Below are positions 22,745-35,199 of a stretch of 64,000 nucleotides of DNA, piece after piece. Each line of letters opens with the position of its first letter. Position 1 is the stretch's first letter. The stretch spans positions 1,821,388 through 1,885,387 of the forward strand of contig QXEO01001123.1 of assembly GCA_007115705.1 (NCBI GenBank), in the 5' to 3' direction. Both the position numbers and the translations under genes were made by a program. Under the pieces are notes generated by a model. That model was not told the DNA's origin. It made no database searches and saw only the letters and a list, made by a program, of their open reading frames with translations. Source of the DNA: Dactylis glomerata (taxonomy: Eukaryota > Streptophyta > Magnoliopsida > Poales > Poaceae).

Positions 22745-24388
22745 CATGTTCCTCCGCATGGGAGGAAAAATTGGTGTCACACGGTGTTATGTCAGGTACG
22801 AGTCGTATATGTTCTACTACGGCGAACCAATGCTGCTGCTGGGGCCACCGCCAGCGCCGGCTCTAACTACGCCTGTCGGACCCAAACACAAGAGTAAGAA
22901 CCGATGCACCAGAGCTAGCATTCTTTATTTTACTAGGAATGCACGCTTAATTGGCATGTAATCATGTTCATATCAGGGCGCATAAGCAAGCTGTGGGCAA
23001 TTCCCATAGTTCTCGCTCCCCTAGCGGCAACAGCTTTTCTCTCCATAATCTTGTACCGTCGCCGGTCACAAGGCAACAAAATGGTATGCTGATTAGTAAC
23101 TGAACATATTGTTTTCATTTGTTCTCGAGTTAATGGTAACTGCAATCAGAGAAACATTGTTAAAGAGGGATCAATAATACCGCCCATCAATAATCGTTTC
23201 AGGTAAAGTGATGGCATTACAACGATCAAAGAGTTCGCCGGATTTGGAAGGAGATGAACAACTGGTTTGGCAAGGGTAAAATTCAGAGTTGACGATATTT
23301 GGATTTGAACAGCTACTGGAGGCCACAAATAATTTTTCAGAAGAAAATAAACTTGTACAAGGTGGCTTTGGTACTGTCCACAAGGTGAGTTAGTTGTCTG
23401 TATATAAGACTTTCATTATTTACTGAGAGCTATTAGCGGCCTAACATGATTGTCCAGTCTGACACAAGCTGATACAAGTTGGGGCTCTACGATAACATAG
23501 TGACAAAGCACCCAGGATTGCACATAGACAAAACATCGACCAACTAGAATAGCTTTAAGAAGTTAAAAAGATCAATACCCACCACAGCCCATAGTTATCT
23601 TACAAAAAAGAACACCTAACAGAACAGCCAGAATAGTTCACAAGCCCACGTTGTTCCTACAAACTTCGCTTTTAATTCTAAATGGGTGACTTGGATTAGT
23701 GTTTATCTTGGGGAGCTTAACTCATCAAATTAATTTTTTCAGGGCCAGCTTCCAGATGGATTGTGGATTGCAGTTAAGAGACTTGCTTCTCATTCAGGAC
23801 AAGGCTTCACAGAGTTCAAAAACGAAGTCCAGTTCATAGCCAAACTCCAACACAAGAATTTGGTTAGGCTCTTGGGATGTTGCTCCCAAGATTCGGAGAA
23901 AATATTGGTCTATGAATACTTGCCAAACAAAAGCTTGGATTTCTTCATCTTTGGTATATATTTGCACTTCGTATAAGTTCTTAAATTTTATATTCTTCGT
24001 TGACTCAGCTGAAATATTGATAAATGTATATCCCATCTAGCCCTTGTGAATAGTTTCATTCCCTATGCAACTAACTGTGTGTTCTTTGATTATTCTTCTC
24101 TTTGTTTTTCATGTTACAATAATATCTAGTTGATATGCAGATGAAAGTAAAAGAGCATTATTCCGTTGGTCAGAACTTATAGCAATAATTGAAGGGATAG
24201 CTCATGGACTTCTTTACCTTCACAAGCACTCTCGGTTGCGCATAATACATCGAGATCTTAAACCTAGCAACATTCTCCTGGATAGCGAAATGAATCCAAA
24301 AATTTCAGACTTTGGGCTTGCAAAAATATTAAGCTCAACTAACACAAATGGTAATGCCACAAAAAGAGTGGTTGGCACATAGTAAGTT

Positions 24389-25057
24389 GGGTTAAGTGCA
24401 CTTTTGGTCCCTCAAGTGTTGCAAAAAGTCCAACTTTAGTCCCTCAACTATTTTTAGTCTAAAACTGGTCCCCAAACAGTTAATTAGGTCTACTTATCGT
24501 CCCTGGCACCGGTTTTTTCCTTTTTGTGCCACGCTGGAAAGTTTTTAGCAGGATTTTATCAAGGTAGGCTCATCTGAACGTGGGGATCCGTTGTCCTCGA
24601 TCAATATTGCCCTCTCGATCTCTTAACAAACCCTCTCTGAATGGCCTAGTCTATGAAGATGGAGGTGTGGTGGAGCTAATCGATGATCCTTGACTCGAAA
24701 CTGTCGTCCATGGAATGCAGGTGCCATATAGGGAAGACGTCCAAGGACGTAGGGTCGTTGATTAGCTCCGTCACACCTCCATCTGCATAGTCGGCCATTA
24801 ACTAGGGTTTGTTAAGAGATTGAGAGGGCAATGTTTATCGAGGACAACAGATTCCCACGTTTAGATGAGCCTACCTTGATAAAATCTTGCCAAACACTTT
24901 CCAGCGTGGCACAAAAGCGTAAAAACCGGTCAAAGCCGTTGTCAGGATGATAAGTAGACCTAATTAAGTGTTTGGGGGGCAGTTTTAGACTAAAAAAAGT
25001 TGAGGGACCAAAGTTAGACTTTGGCAACACTTGAGGGACTAAAAGTGCACTTAACCC
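24389..25057. mobile_element. Foldback Mutator-type MITE in a CRK intron
   Basis: The ends GGGTTAAGTGCACTTTTGGTC and its complement are flanked by the 9-bp duplication TAGTAAGTT (24380-24388 and 25058-25066). The inverted repeats extend about 300 bp each with roughly 85-90% identity by eye, so the 669-bp element is nearly one long hairpin with a loop of under 100 bp near 24690-24760. The left duplication contains the intron's splice donor (exon ends 24381, GTAAGTT follows), so the donor is kept. There is no coding capacity. Confidence 0.9.
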
Positions 25058-25489
25058 TAGTAAGTTTCACAAAATTAAAACCCCTTGTGGTCAATTACAC
25101 TATAATTATACTTATTAGTAAATTTGACTTCTATGATCTGCCATTTTTAGTGGCTACATGGCCCCTGAGTATGCATCGAAGGGTGTCTTCTCTATTAAAT
25201 CCGATGTTTTCAGCTTTGGTGTTGTTATTTTTGAGATCCTCAGCGGAAAGAGGAATTCACGTTACCAACAATATGGGGATTTCATTAATCTCCTTGGATA
25301 TGTGAGTTTTTCCCATAAAATTAAAAATTAAAAGAAATTATGTTTCATTTTCTAAACATCCTATGTTGTTTGACCAAATTGCAAACATGCGTGGCAATTA
25401 TGGGAAGATGGGAGGTGGAGTGATCTCATCGATGCATCGTTCGTTGCCGAGAGTGACATGAAAGATACTATGAGGTGCATCAACATAGC

Positions 25490-26017
25490 TGTCGTGGTTT
25501 CGTCAACAGATCTGCCATAGGGGTAGGAGTATGGCGGTTTGTGGAAGGGGGTGAACACGGCGGAGCGATCCGGGATGGTGGTAGCACGAGTTTACCCAGC
25601 TTCAGATCCCGCAACGGTGGCGAGACCCTACGTGCTGCTATAATTCACTATAAGGCAACAAGTGCTCAGTTACAATGATGAGGTTGGCTGTTTCGCTATG
25701 CGATCGGCCGTATGTCTAAGCTCCTGCCTCAAGGGCTTCCCCACGCCGGCTTATAAAGGCGCCTGGCGTGGGCTACACGATGGTACCGGAGCGGCTACAA
25801 CTTGGAGTCCTAGATTAAGTCCTATGCGTGTACTACAAGGCAACCCGCCATGGGCCTGTCTACGGATCCGCCATGAGCTCCTGCGTCCAGTACCGCCATG
25901 GTTTCTCCAGCAACTGGGCCGCCCGGTAGGCAATCCACCATACCACCCTGATGGGCCACCCTGGCTTGCTAGTTTAGGACTATGTCGCTGGTATACCTAT
26001 TTGGTATATCCCCAACA
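25490..26017 (-). repeat. 3' LTR of element A
   Basis: The 528-bp LTR runs TGTCGTGG...CCCCAACA on the + strand. On the minus strand it starts TGTTGGGG directly after a polypurine tract (complement of GTAGCCCCCAGGG, 26018-26030). A minus-strand TATA box (TTTATAAG) is at 25751-25758. Termini resemble those of element B (TGTCGTGG...). The LTR cuts the CRK kinase exon. Confidence 0.85.
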
Positions 26018-26401
26018 GTAGCCCCCAGGGAACTTCAAGATCGCCATCTCCATTCGCCATGCCTTATTTTTGGTGAAGTCCATCCGCCATAGCTCGTCTT
26101 CTTTCCTGCGTCTGGATGGCGGTTCTTGATGTTCCTCTTTTCTTCATCTTTCAATCCGCCGTGGATAGCGGATCATGCGACGTAGTTTTAACTTAGCGAG
26201 ATTTCCAGAATCCGTTGGATCATACCATAGAAATCCGCCATAATTTTCGGCACGTAGTTCCTTCTGGGGCAAGATTCACAGCGCACACACTGTTTTAACT
26301 AAAGTTATTGTTTTACCCTTGGACACGTGTCGCTAAACTAGGGTTTCCGTGATCAGGATGAACGGCTCTGATGGCGGGCACGAATCTCGAGGCCCAGGGT
26401 C

Positions 26402-26410
26402 TATATATAC
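26402..26410 (+). promoter_or_regulatory. TATA box for the antisense gene of element A
   Basis: TATATATAC lies on the + strand about 200 bp before the ATG at 26606, followed by a C-rich stretch typical of grass transcript starts. This puts an independent promoter inside the retrotransposon, directed against its genomic transcript. Confidence 0.6.
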
Positions 26411-26605
26411 CCCGGCCGCTCACCCCCGGCCAGTTCACACTTCATTCACCCCCCACGCATTCTCTCTCCTCAGCGCCTCCACGAGAGCTCCGTGATTTCT
26501 GACGAGCCGCCGCGGGAGTTCTTCGCCGCCGGTGACTTTCCACTGGAACAGTTCATCTGAGCTCGGAGCACATTCCGTAGCGGGATCCAATCCTCATTCG
26601 CCGCC

Positions 26606-29600
26606 ATGAACTCTGAATCTCCTTCCCGCCATCCTTCCGAAGCTGAGGAGGAGGATTCTCCTCTACAGCAATCTGCTCAGGGCGCGCATCCTCAAATGGC
26701 GGATTCATATCCAGAGGACATCAGGTCCGAGGCAGAGGATGAAATGGCGGGACTGACCGCAGAGGAGGCTGCGGAAAAAGAAATAGATGGCGGAGTCGAG
26801 GAGGAAGAACAAGATGACGGAGCTGAGGCCGAAGAAGAGCAGATTCCCCAGAACCTGCATGCGTACTGGGTAAAATGCCATGTGAAGGACGCTCACGTCC
26901 AAACTTTGGAGAACGAGGGCACTGTGGCCCCCCAGACAGAGTCCCACTGGCGGACTGACTTCAAAGCCCTAGTGCCGGCCCCTAACTCCACCGAAATCGT
27001 GATGCTCAAATCTCACGTGGAGAGGGGTCTCAGTATGTCGCCATCTCCTTTCTTCACAAATCTTTTGAAGTTCTATGGGCTGCACCTCCACCACATAGCT
27101 CCCAACAGCTTGGTGTCTGTAGCGAGTTATGCGGCCTTGTGTGAAGGATTCCTTGGAATTCGTCCCAGGGTAGACCTCTTCCAGCTTTTCTTCTCAGTGC
27201 GGGCAATTACGAGGATGACGGATTTCTTCGGACCTGTGGGACAATATGCTTTCTTCCACGGCGATCAAAAGAATATCCCTTCATCACTCCTCTGGATTTC
27301 GCCATAGGATGGAGAGGGTCCTGGTTTTACATGGTGGATAAGCCGGCGCCATCTCAAGCCCGCGACCTTCCTTCCTTTGAAAATATAGCAGCTCAGCCCC
27401 TCGACTCTTGGAATCCCGTCAACGACGAAACCGCCACCCCTTATGTCAAGCTCCTGGCACGGCGGATCGCCAAACTATCCAAAGATGATCTCAAAGGAAT
27501 TGATACCATCAACTGTTGGATATCTCGGCGGATCCAGCCTCTACAACACCGCGATAGCCTGATACACGAGTATACTAGTGCAAATGATGGGATGCGATAT
27601 TCAGACAAGGAGCTAGACCCTAAGGTGGTCGAGAAGCGCATTCGCTCGCTTATGAAATCTCCCAGGAAGAAGCCCTTGAAATTTGGCATGGCAATGTTTG
27701 AGAATGGCAGCTGCCCTCCGGTAAGTTACTTATCCGCCATAGTACTTCATGATACCTTTGCACTTTACGAGAGCTGATGTCTTTATTTACCAGCTCAAAT
27801 CGCTTGGCCCTGCGGACTTTGCTCATCCCCTTCGCCGCTCCAACTCCAAGCCTACCGCTGACGAGGAAGTGGTTCACTCCAGCGGAAACAAAGAGGAGAC
27901 GGCGGGGGACGTAAATGACACAGCCCGCACGGTTAAGACGAAGGTGGTCACCAAGAAGCGGGGCAGTAGCATGAAACCTCGTGGTGGTGGCGGGAAATCT
28001 ACTGATTCCTGCCGTTTCGAAGCTCAACGCAGGGCGGAGCTAGAAATGCCATCCGAGAATACCGCTAACATCAACCTGCCAAAGTCAAGGTAACCTTCTA
28101 TTATTTATTTCTTCATTGTTGTTGATTTCATTGCTAATCTCCTTTTGCTTAGAAGGAAGAAGCCTGTCGTCAAGGAACCGTCATCCAAACGAACCAAGCC
28201 CTCCCCTGCCGCTATCCCGTAGACCCCTGATGCACCAATTCCCTCCCCGCTCGTAATGACATTGATATGGAGGATGCTGGTGGTCAGTTTGGCCCGGTGC
28301 CAGAAACCAACCCAACGACTGAAGCCACGGCTAATGATGTCGTTCAAAGTAAAAAGGTTTTTGGCTCGTTCCAAGGTCAGATGGTGGATGCTTCTGCGGG
28401 GGGCAACTCGTTTTGGAGGCAGAAGCAACTTGAGATCGTCAACCTTATCACCAGCTAGGAAGATGCCAGCAATCAGCGATCCAGCGGCATTTCCAATTTT
28501 GTAGAGAAGACAACAACCATGAAGAAGGTATGTACTCCCAGTAGCCCCCGAGCGCCGTGGCGGATTTCCGTAGATGATCCGCTATGGTGCTCTAGGAGAA
28601 AACTACTTTAAACTTTGCATAGTATAGCCCCCGAGCGCCGTCATATTGTACGGTGCTCTTTAGAGAACTTAAATTTTGCACTGAGTAGCCCCCGAGCGTT
28701 ATGGCGGATAACTATCCGGCATAAAAGCTCTAAGAAGACTAAATAATCATCATGAGTAGCCCCCGAGCATTATGGCGAATTATTATCCATCATAAAGCTC
28801 TAAGAGTGACTAAAAAATCATCATGAGTAGCCCCCGAGCGTTATGGCAGATGGCTATCCGGCATAAAGCTCTAAGAATGACTAACACATAATATCGTTTT
28901 GCCAGAATTACAAGAAAGTTGTGGAGGACCTGGTCCAAGTCGTCAGCTCGCAGGAGAAGGAGCTTGCGGAAAAGAGCACTCTTGTGGCAGACTTGCAGCA
29001 GCAGCTAGAGAATAGCGGTAATTTTCTTTTGTCTTGGACAAGTTTAAGTACCTTTATGCTATCCGATCAATACTTTCCTTATATTGCCGCCATGCAGATG
29101 CTGCCAAGCTAAAGTCCACACTCGAGGGGGTGGAAAAGGGCCACGCTATCACGATGGAGGGGTTGCAGAAGCAGCTCCAAAAATCTTTGGCCTCGAATAC
29201 CCTCCTCGAAGAGAAGCTTAAGGACCAGGAATGCCAGAACCTGCAGAAGCACAAGGAGGTAGAGGATCTCCGCAAAGCCGCCGCCGAATTTGAAAAGCAG
29301 CGAGATGGCTTTAACGAGGTCCTCGATCATTTCCAGAAGACCTTGCTAGGTATCAATGGCTCTCCATACTGTGTAGTTTGTAATAATGTTCTATGCCGAG
29401 TATGACGCCTTGTTTATTTCCGCTATGTAGCAACCCTGGAGCAAGGCGAGGTGGATTCCGCCACAGGCTTACGCATAGCCACCGACGCAGCACAGAAGGA
29501 GCTAGAGGGCCTTCTTAATGCTGGTCGTCAGGCGTGCGGGAGTCTGCAGATAGCGGGTTCCTCTGGCCTTACTGCCATAGGGCTCACCAAGAAGCTGCTG

Positions 29601-29945
29601 CTCGTGCCAGGGCTGGTGGCAGACTGGAAGCAGTCTTCCACTCGGGGTGGTGCCAGAACTGCATTGACTTTGGCAAAGGCCCACTACCCAGAGCTGGACC
29701 TGGACTTGATCACCTCCGGCATCCCAGAGAGCGGTGAGGACGGAGCGCCGGTGGACGAGGCCGCTATCCGGCAGAGCGTGCTGGGATACGATCAGCTGTG
29801 TGCCTTAGGCACTAAGCTGAACGTATACTATGAAGCATACGATCTGCCGGGGTCTCCGAGCGAAGCTTCGGCATCGGTCTCTGCAGCCACTGCTGGTGCT
29901 GATGGCCGTGATGACGTGTCCTCTGCAATTCCGCCGTCCTCTTGA
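26606..29945 (+). pseudogene. Antisense intron-containing gene of element A (PF04195-like, coiled coil)
   Basis: Six exons are predicted from GT-AG sites and coding continuity: 26606-27720, 27794-28089, 28153-28527, 28906-29017, 29098-29349 and 29431-29945. The N-terminus is acidic (Glu-rich, residues ~10-85). A domain at 26990-27330 (L-K-F-Y-G-L-H-L then F-L-G-I-R-P and G-S-W-F-Y) matches the putative gypsy-type transposon family PF04195. Exons 4-5 are Lys/Glu/Gln-rich coiled coil. The last exon has D-W-K-Q-S-S-T-R-G-G-A and Y-P-E-L-D-L-D, shared with elements B and C. One frameshift near 27275 and a stop-containing third exon (28220) make this copy non-functional. It lies opposite to gag-pol, so its introns stay in the genomic RNA. 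The protein's role is unknown; a regulatory or packaging role would be speculation. Confidence 0.7.
28541..28890. repeat. Five tandem units each starting with a polypurine-tract-like motif
   Basis: TAGCCCCCGAGCG-type starts occur at 28542, 28625, 28686, 28757 and 28828, spaced 83, 61, 71 and 71 bp. The last three units also share GTTATGGC, CATAAAGCTCTAAG and ATCATCATGAG blocks. The array fills the third intron of the antisense gene. In the sense orientation of element A each unit reads CTCGGGGGCTA, like the polypurine tracts next to the LTRs of B and F. Confidence 0.85.
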
Positions 29946-30595
29946 GTTATACCCTGCAATGTGGCAGGAAGAAAACAATGCATCAATTCGGCCCCTGAGT
30001 GGGTCTATAAGTTTAAACTATTAAACTGCGTGTATGCTTGCACTATGCCTGATCTGCCTGTGGCGGATCAGAGAATGCTTTGGAACTTGTGGCACAGTTT
30101 TATCAAGTCTTTAAGTGGTTTATGTGCAGAAAAACTACCAGGCCTATTTTTATGCAACTTGTAGCAGTTTGACATGCTCAAAAAACAACACTTTAAATTT
30201 TTTTTTACGCGTAGGATTATGCGATCTGCCATCTGGCTCTTTGTGTTTGACTTTTCGTGAGATGGCGGAATCTTCGCATGAACAATCCGCTAGGGCGACG
30301 ATACTTAATAGCAACCGTCCAGAACCCTTAGCAGATAGCGGCTTAGACCGTCAAAAAGTCACTACTTGGGAATCCACACAAAGAACGTCAGATGGAGATC
30401 AAAACATAAATATGCTACGCGGACCGCTTATGGTGGATTTAAAAAGATGCAAGTGCAAAGCACAATTGCGCAAAGGTTCCACACGATCTAAATGAACAAT
30501 AAAGGAGGTAAAAGACTCAGAAAAAATCAAGAGTGAACCAGATGCTTTATTTCATTGATCATATAGAGGTGCCTATTACATAGCCTAGGTAAGTG
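29946..30595. other. Element A spacer between antisense gene and pol
   Basis: The two genes converge here. The 650 bp contain short frames only and serve as the 3' regions of both transcripts. No polyadenylation signal stands out beyond AT-rich patches near 30180-30205. Confidence 0.5.
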
Positions 30596-33500
30596 CTAAG
30601 TGTAGAAAGGACGTAGCTGTGCGATATTCCATGGACGATCTGTTTCGTCGTAGATATCGTCAGGGTCTCTTCGTTTGTGCTTCTTACTGGGTCGCTTATC
30701 TAGCTCGCGAATATCAATGAGGTAGTAGGAACCGTTCAGTAGAGCTTTGCTAATGAGGAAAGGTCTTTCCCAAGGTGGAGATAGCTTGTGTGACTTCTGC
30801 TGTTTGAGGCGTAGCACTAGGTCCCCTTCTTTAAATGAGCGTTTGCGAACTCGGCGGCTATGATAGCGGCGGAGATTCTGCTGGTAGATGGCGGATCTCT
30901 AGGCTACTAGGTCTCATTCTTCTTCCAGCAGGTCCACGGATAGTTGTCTGGACGCTTCTGCATCTTCCTCCTCATAGGCCTCGACTCTTGGAGAATCGTA
31001 CTGAACATCACTTGGCAAGATTGCCTCTGATCCGTAGACTAAGAAGAAAGGGGTGAGGCGAGTTGATCTGTTTGGCGTGGTCCGTAGACTCCATAGCACA
31101 GATGGCAACTCTTCTGCCTAGGCTCCAGCTGCTCTATGTAGCGGTGCTTCTAGGCGTGGCTTGATCCCTGACATGATTAGTCCGTTGGTCCGTTCAACTT
31201 GGCCATTGGACTGTGGATGTGCCACACATGCCAGGTCAAGGCGGATTCTGTTGTGATGGCAGTATTCTTCAACTTCTCCCTGAGACAAGTTAGTGCCATT
31301 GTCAGTGATGATGCTATGTGGGATGCCGAATCTGACCACAATGTCCTTGACAAACTTTAGGGCAGTTTTGCCATCAAGTTTTCTGATGGGCTTAGCTTCC
31401 ACCCACTTCGTGAATTTGTCTATCGCTACCAAGAGGTGTGTAAATCCCAAAGTTGCTATTTTTAACGGACCCACCATGTCCAGCCCCCAGACCGCAAAAG
31501 GCCAAGTTATAGGTATGGTGTGCAGTGCTGTGGCGGGCATGTGGGTTTGCTTGGAGTACATCTGGCAACCTTGGCAGAGCTCCACGATACGGTCTGCATC
31601 TGCCTTGGCTGTTGGCCAGTAAAATCCATGGCGGAATGCCTTAGCTACTAGGGATCTAGCGGCGACGTGATGCCCATATTCGCCTTCGTGGATCTCCCTT
31701 AGTATTTCAATTCCGTCCACTTGGGATATGCACTTCATGAAGACTCCCGAGGTGCTTTGTTTGTAGAGTTGGCCATCTATGATGGTGTGCGCTTTTGCTC
31801 TATGATCGATTTGTCTATTTTGGACTTCGTCCTCGGGTAGTTTCTTGCTCATCAGATACTCCAGGTAGGGCTCAGCCCATGGCGGGTTGCTAGGCAAAAC
31901 CACCATAACGGGGGAGCTTGCTAGTTCCAGATTTTCTGGATCCACCATCTTGACTGATGGCACGTGCAGATGCTCGAGGAATACGCTTGGCCGGACTGCC
32001 TTGCGGCTAGACCCTATCTTGGACAAGGTGTCGGCCGCCATGTTATCTTCTCGTCGTACGTGCTTTATGTCGTAGCCGAGGAAACTTTTGGCCATCTCAT
32101 CCACTTCGTCTCTGTAAGCCGCCATAACTTCGTTCCGAGCTTTGTATGTGCCAGCCACCTACTGAGCGACAAGGTCAGAATCTCTGCAACACATAATGTG
32201 TTGTGCGCTGATCTCCTTTGCGACGCGTAGCCCATGTAGTAGCGCTTCATACTCCGCGATGTTGTTGGTGGTGGGGAAGTGGATCTGGAGAACGTAGCTG
32301 AGCTCATCTCCCTTGGGAGATTTGAGTGTCACTCCAGCCCCCGAGCCGTGTAGCAGCTTTGAGCCATCAAAGTGCATCACCCAATGCTCTGGTTCTGGGA
32401 CAGGCATAGTCTCCTGTGCTTCCTTCCAATCCGCCATGAATTCCGCCAAAGCCTGAGACTTGATGGCGGTGCGAGGCTTGTAGTCGATGTCGAAGGAGGC
32501 CAATTCAATGCCCCACTTTGCAACTCATCATGTTGCGTCGCTGTTGTTGATGATGTCCTTCAGTGGAGCCTTGCTCACCACTGTGATCTTATGGTCATAG
32601 AAGTAATGCCGTAACTTACGAGAAGCTAGGAAAACTCCATATGCCAACTTTTGGTAGTGAGGGTAGCACTGCTTGGATTCCGTCAGGACCTCGCTGACAT
32701 AGTAGACTGGTCTCTGTACGCCATACTCATGCGCTTCTTCCTTGCATTCTGATACATCTCCAATGTATCCATAATTTTTGATGCTCCATGCTTGTTTTTA
32801 CACCATTTGCTTAGTGTTTTGTTACACTTCGTGGCATTTTTATACATTTTCTGGAACTAACCTATTAACGAGATGCCACGGCGCCAGTTCCCTGTTTTCT
32901 GCTGTTTTTGTGTTTCAGAAAAGTTACACAGGAAATATTATCGGAATTGGACGAAACAAAAGCCAGAAGTCCAGATATTCACAGGAGCTTCCAGAAGACC
33001 GAAGAGGATACGGAGCCGAGCCAGAGGGCGGCCACACCACCAGGGGGCGCGGCCCAACGCTGGCCCGCGCCGGCCTGTGGTGTGGCCCCCCTGGTCTACT
33101 TCTGACGACGCCCCTTCGCCTATAAACACCCCCCGATGGGAAAAACCTAAATACCCGATCACTTTTCCAGAATACATCGCGATCCGCCGCCGCCGTCAAC
33201 CCGAAGATCGGGAGGGTCCAGAAGCTCTTCCCGGCACCCTGCCGGAGAGGGGAATCACCACCGGAGGTCTTCTTCATCGCCATGCTTGCCTCCGGCGCGA
33301 TGAGTGAGCAGTCTACCTTGGACTATGGGTCCATAGCAGTAGCTAGATGGTTGTCTTCTCCACCATGTGCTTCATGTTTAGATCTCGTGAGCTGCCTTAC
33401 ATGATCGAGATCACCGTTATGTAATTCTACATGTTGTGTTTGTTGGGATCCGATGAATATTGGTGTTATGATTGAGTTGATGTGCTGAATATTATCTTAT

Positions 33501-34389
33501 GTTATCTCTATGTTGTTTATGATCTTGCATGCTCTCCGTTGTTAGTAGCTATCTTGGCCGAGTAGTTGCTAGTGACTCCAAGAGGGGGTATTTATGCTCG
33601 ATAGTGGGTTCATGACTCTATTTAATCTGGGGGAGTGACAGAAACCTCTAAGGTTGTAGATGTGCTGTTGCTACTAGGGGGAAAACAACATTCATATGCT
33701 CGAGGGCATATGCTTTGTTTACATTACACACTTTGCTTAATGCAGTTATCTGTTGTTCGCAACTTAATACTTGTGGAGTTCTCGGATTGATTCGCCACGA
33801 GTGGATTATTAGCCATAGATGCAATTGGATGGCGGTCTATGTATCTTGTTGTAATGCCCAGAGTAAATCTCATAGTGATCCTCTTGACATATCACGTTGC
33901 CTTTATTCTATCAATTGCCCAACTATAATTTGTTTACCCAACATGTGTTATTTTATCTTATGGAGAGACACCACTAGTGAACTGTGGACCCCGGTCCTAT
34001 TTCCTTTATAATGCTATCACCTGTTTACTTTACTCGCATACTATTACTGTTTTCCACTCGATACGCTCATTCCTTTGTTTACAGCAAACCGGTGAGATTG
34101 ACAACCTCATTGTAAGTTGGGAGCAAAGTATTTGGTTGTGTGGTGTGCAGGTTCCACGTTGCAGCTGGCAAAGCAAAGCACTGGATGAGGCGCCTTATAA
34201 ATTGTCTGGAGCTGTCGCAAGCTAGCAAGCATCACCTTCAGTCGTTTGGCTTCTTCCCCTTCGGATCGATATACCTTGGTTTCTTACTGAGGGAAAACCT
34301 TGCTGCTATATTCATCATACCTTCCTCTTGGGGTTCCCAACTGGACGGTGCTTTTCATTATCAACACCGTGCCACATCAAGCTCTTTTC

Positions 34390-34407
34390 TGGCGCCATTG
34401 CCGGGGA
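34390..34407 (+). other. Primer binding site of element D
   Basis: TGGCGCCATTGCCGGGGA follows the LTR end by ten bases and matches the usual tRNA-Asp-type site of grass Gypsy elements with one or two differences. Confidence 0.8.
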
Positions 34408-34576
34408 GAAAAAAGAAGACTTCTGCAAGGGGAGTTTCGCACGCACATCCTTTACTTTGTTTTAAGTTTTGCTTTACTTTATTTTTACTTGCATCGTTTT
34501 ATCAAAAACACAAAAAATTTAGTTTCCTTTATAGTTGTTACTTTATTACTTTTAGTTCATTATGTTGTTCCCTAAG

Positions 34577-35002
34577 TAGGTTTTGGAGGACCTCTCAGTA
34601 GGTAGTGGTTCAATTATTGGAAAAAGTAACATCGAGGAGTTCTTTAATCATATTAGTATGCATAAAGATGTTGATAAAAAGTCTTTGGCTGAACTTGCTC
34701 CTAGTTATGAAGTTGCTTCTGCTTATTTGATTCACATGTTAGAAGCCAGGTTTGCTAGCCTTAATCCTTTTATGCAATACATGTTCCTTAAGCTTCATGA
34801 TATTGAGGATCCCGAAAAGAAAGCTTTTATCTTGGAAACTTTGCGCATAGAATTTAGAGATGTTGCCATTGAAGCTAGGAAAGTTCTTAAGCATTTTAGT
34901 AAACTCGGTTCACCTATAAAGGTTGTTAGTACAAACAATGAGGGAACCGAAATACCTATACCTAGCAAGCTCTTGGGATTGTATGAAGCTTTTGAAAAAT
35001 AA
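34577..35002 (+). pseudogene. gag-like remnant of element D
   Basis: An open frame of about 140 codons without an early ATG (first ATG at 34659) follows the primer binding site. The product is mixed helical and Lys/Glu-rich (for example E-K-K-A-F-I-L-E-T-L-R-I-E-F) and ends at TAA. Similar short frames occur after the primer site in wheat LTR elements of unknown class, where they stand for a degenerate gag. Downstream the frame can be followed to about 35200 with stops. No zinc knuckle, protease or pol follows. Confidence 0.5.
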
Positions 35003-35199
35003 TTTTGATTGGATCTGTCCCAAAAATATTTTTAGTGATTTGAGTGAACCAAAGCGTGATCGCAAAGGGTCTTCAAAAACTTATGTGGATGAAATATAAT
35101 GCCTTATTGAAAAGACTTCTGCAGTTGATCTTAATCATTCTCTTGATATTACTTGATTCCCACTTTCTGCGCCTAGCTCAAAGGCGTTAAAGAAAAGCA

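Larger units (their letters stand above)
20697..25489 (+). pseudogene. Cysteine-rich receptor-like kinase (DUF26/CRK), disrupted
   Basis: CRKs are plasma-membrane receptor kinases with two extracellular DUF26 domains, one membrane helix and a Ser/Thr kinase. Residues 1-20 form a signal peptide. DUF26 motifs are C63-x9-C73-x2-C76 (usual spacing x8) and C189-x8-C198-x2-C201. The exon is then split by a CACTA element (21335-22744) and resumes at 22745-22893. Further exons are 22977-23083 (membrane helix, then R-R-R-S stop-transfer), 23203-23383, 23743-23953 (A-V-K-R-L lysine), 24141-24381 (H-R-D-L-K-P-S-N, D-F-G-L-A-K), 25151-25301 (M-A-P-E-Y) and about 25389-25489. Lesions: the CACTA insertion, a frame clash at the exon 2/3 junction, an in-frame TAA at 23277-23279, no AG acceptor before the last exon, and loss of everything beyond 25489 through the LTR of element A. 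Still, most codons look intact, so inactivation is recent. Confidence 0.9.
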
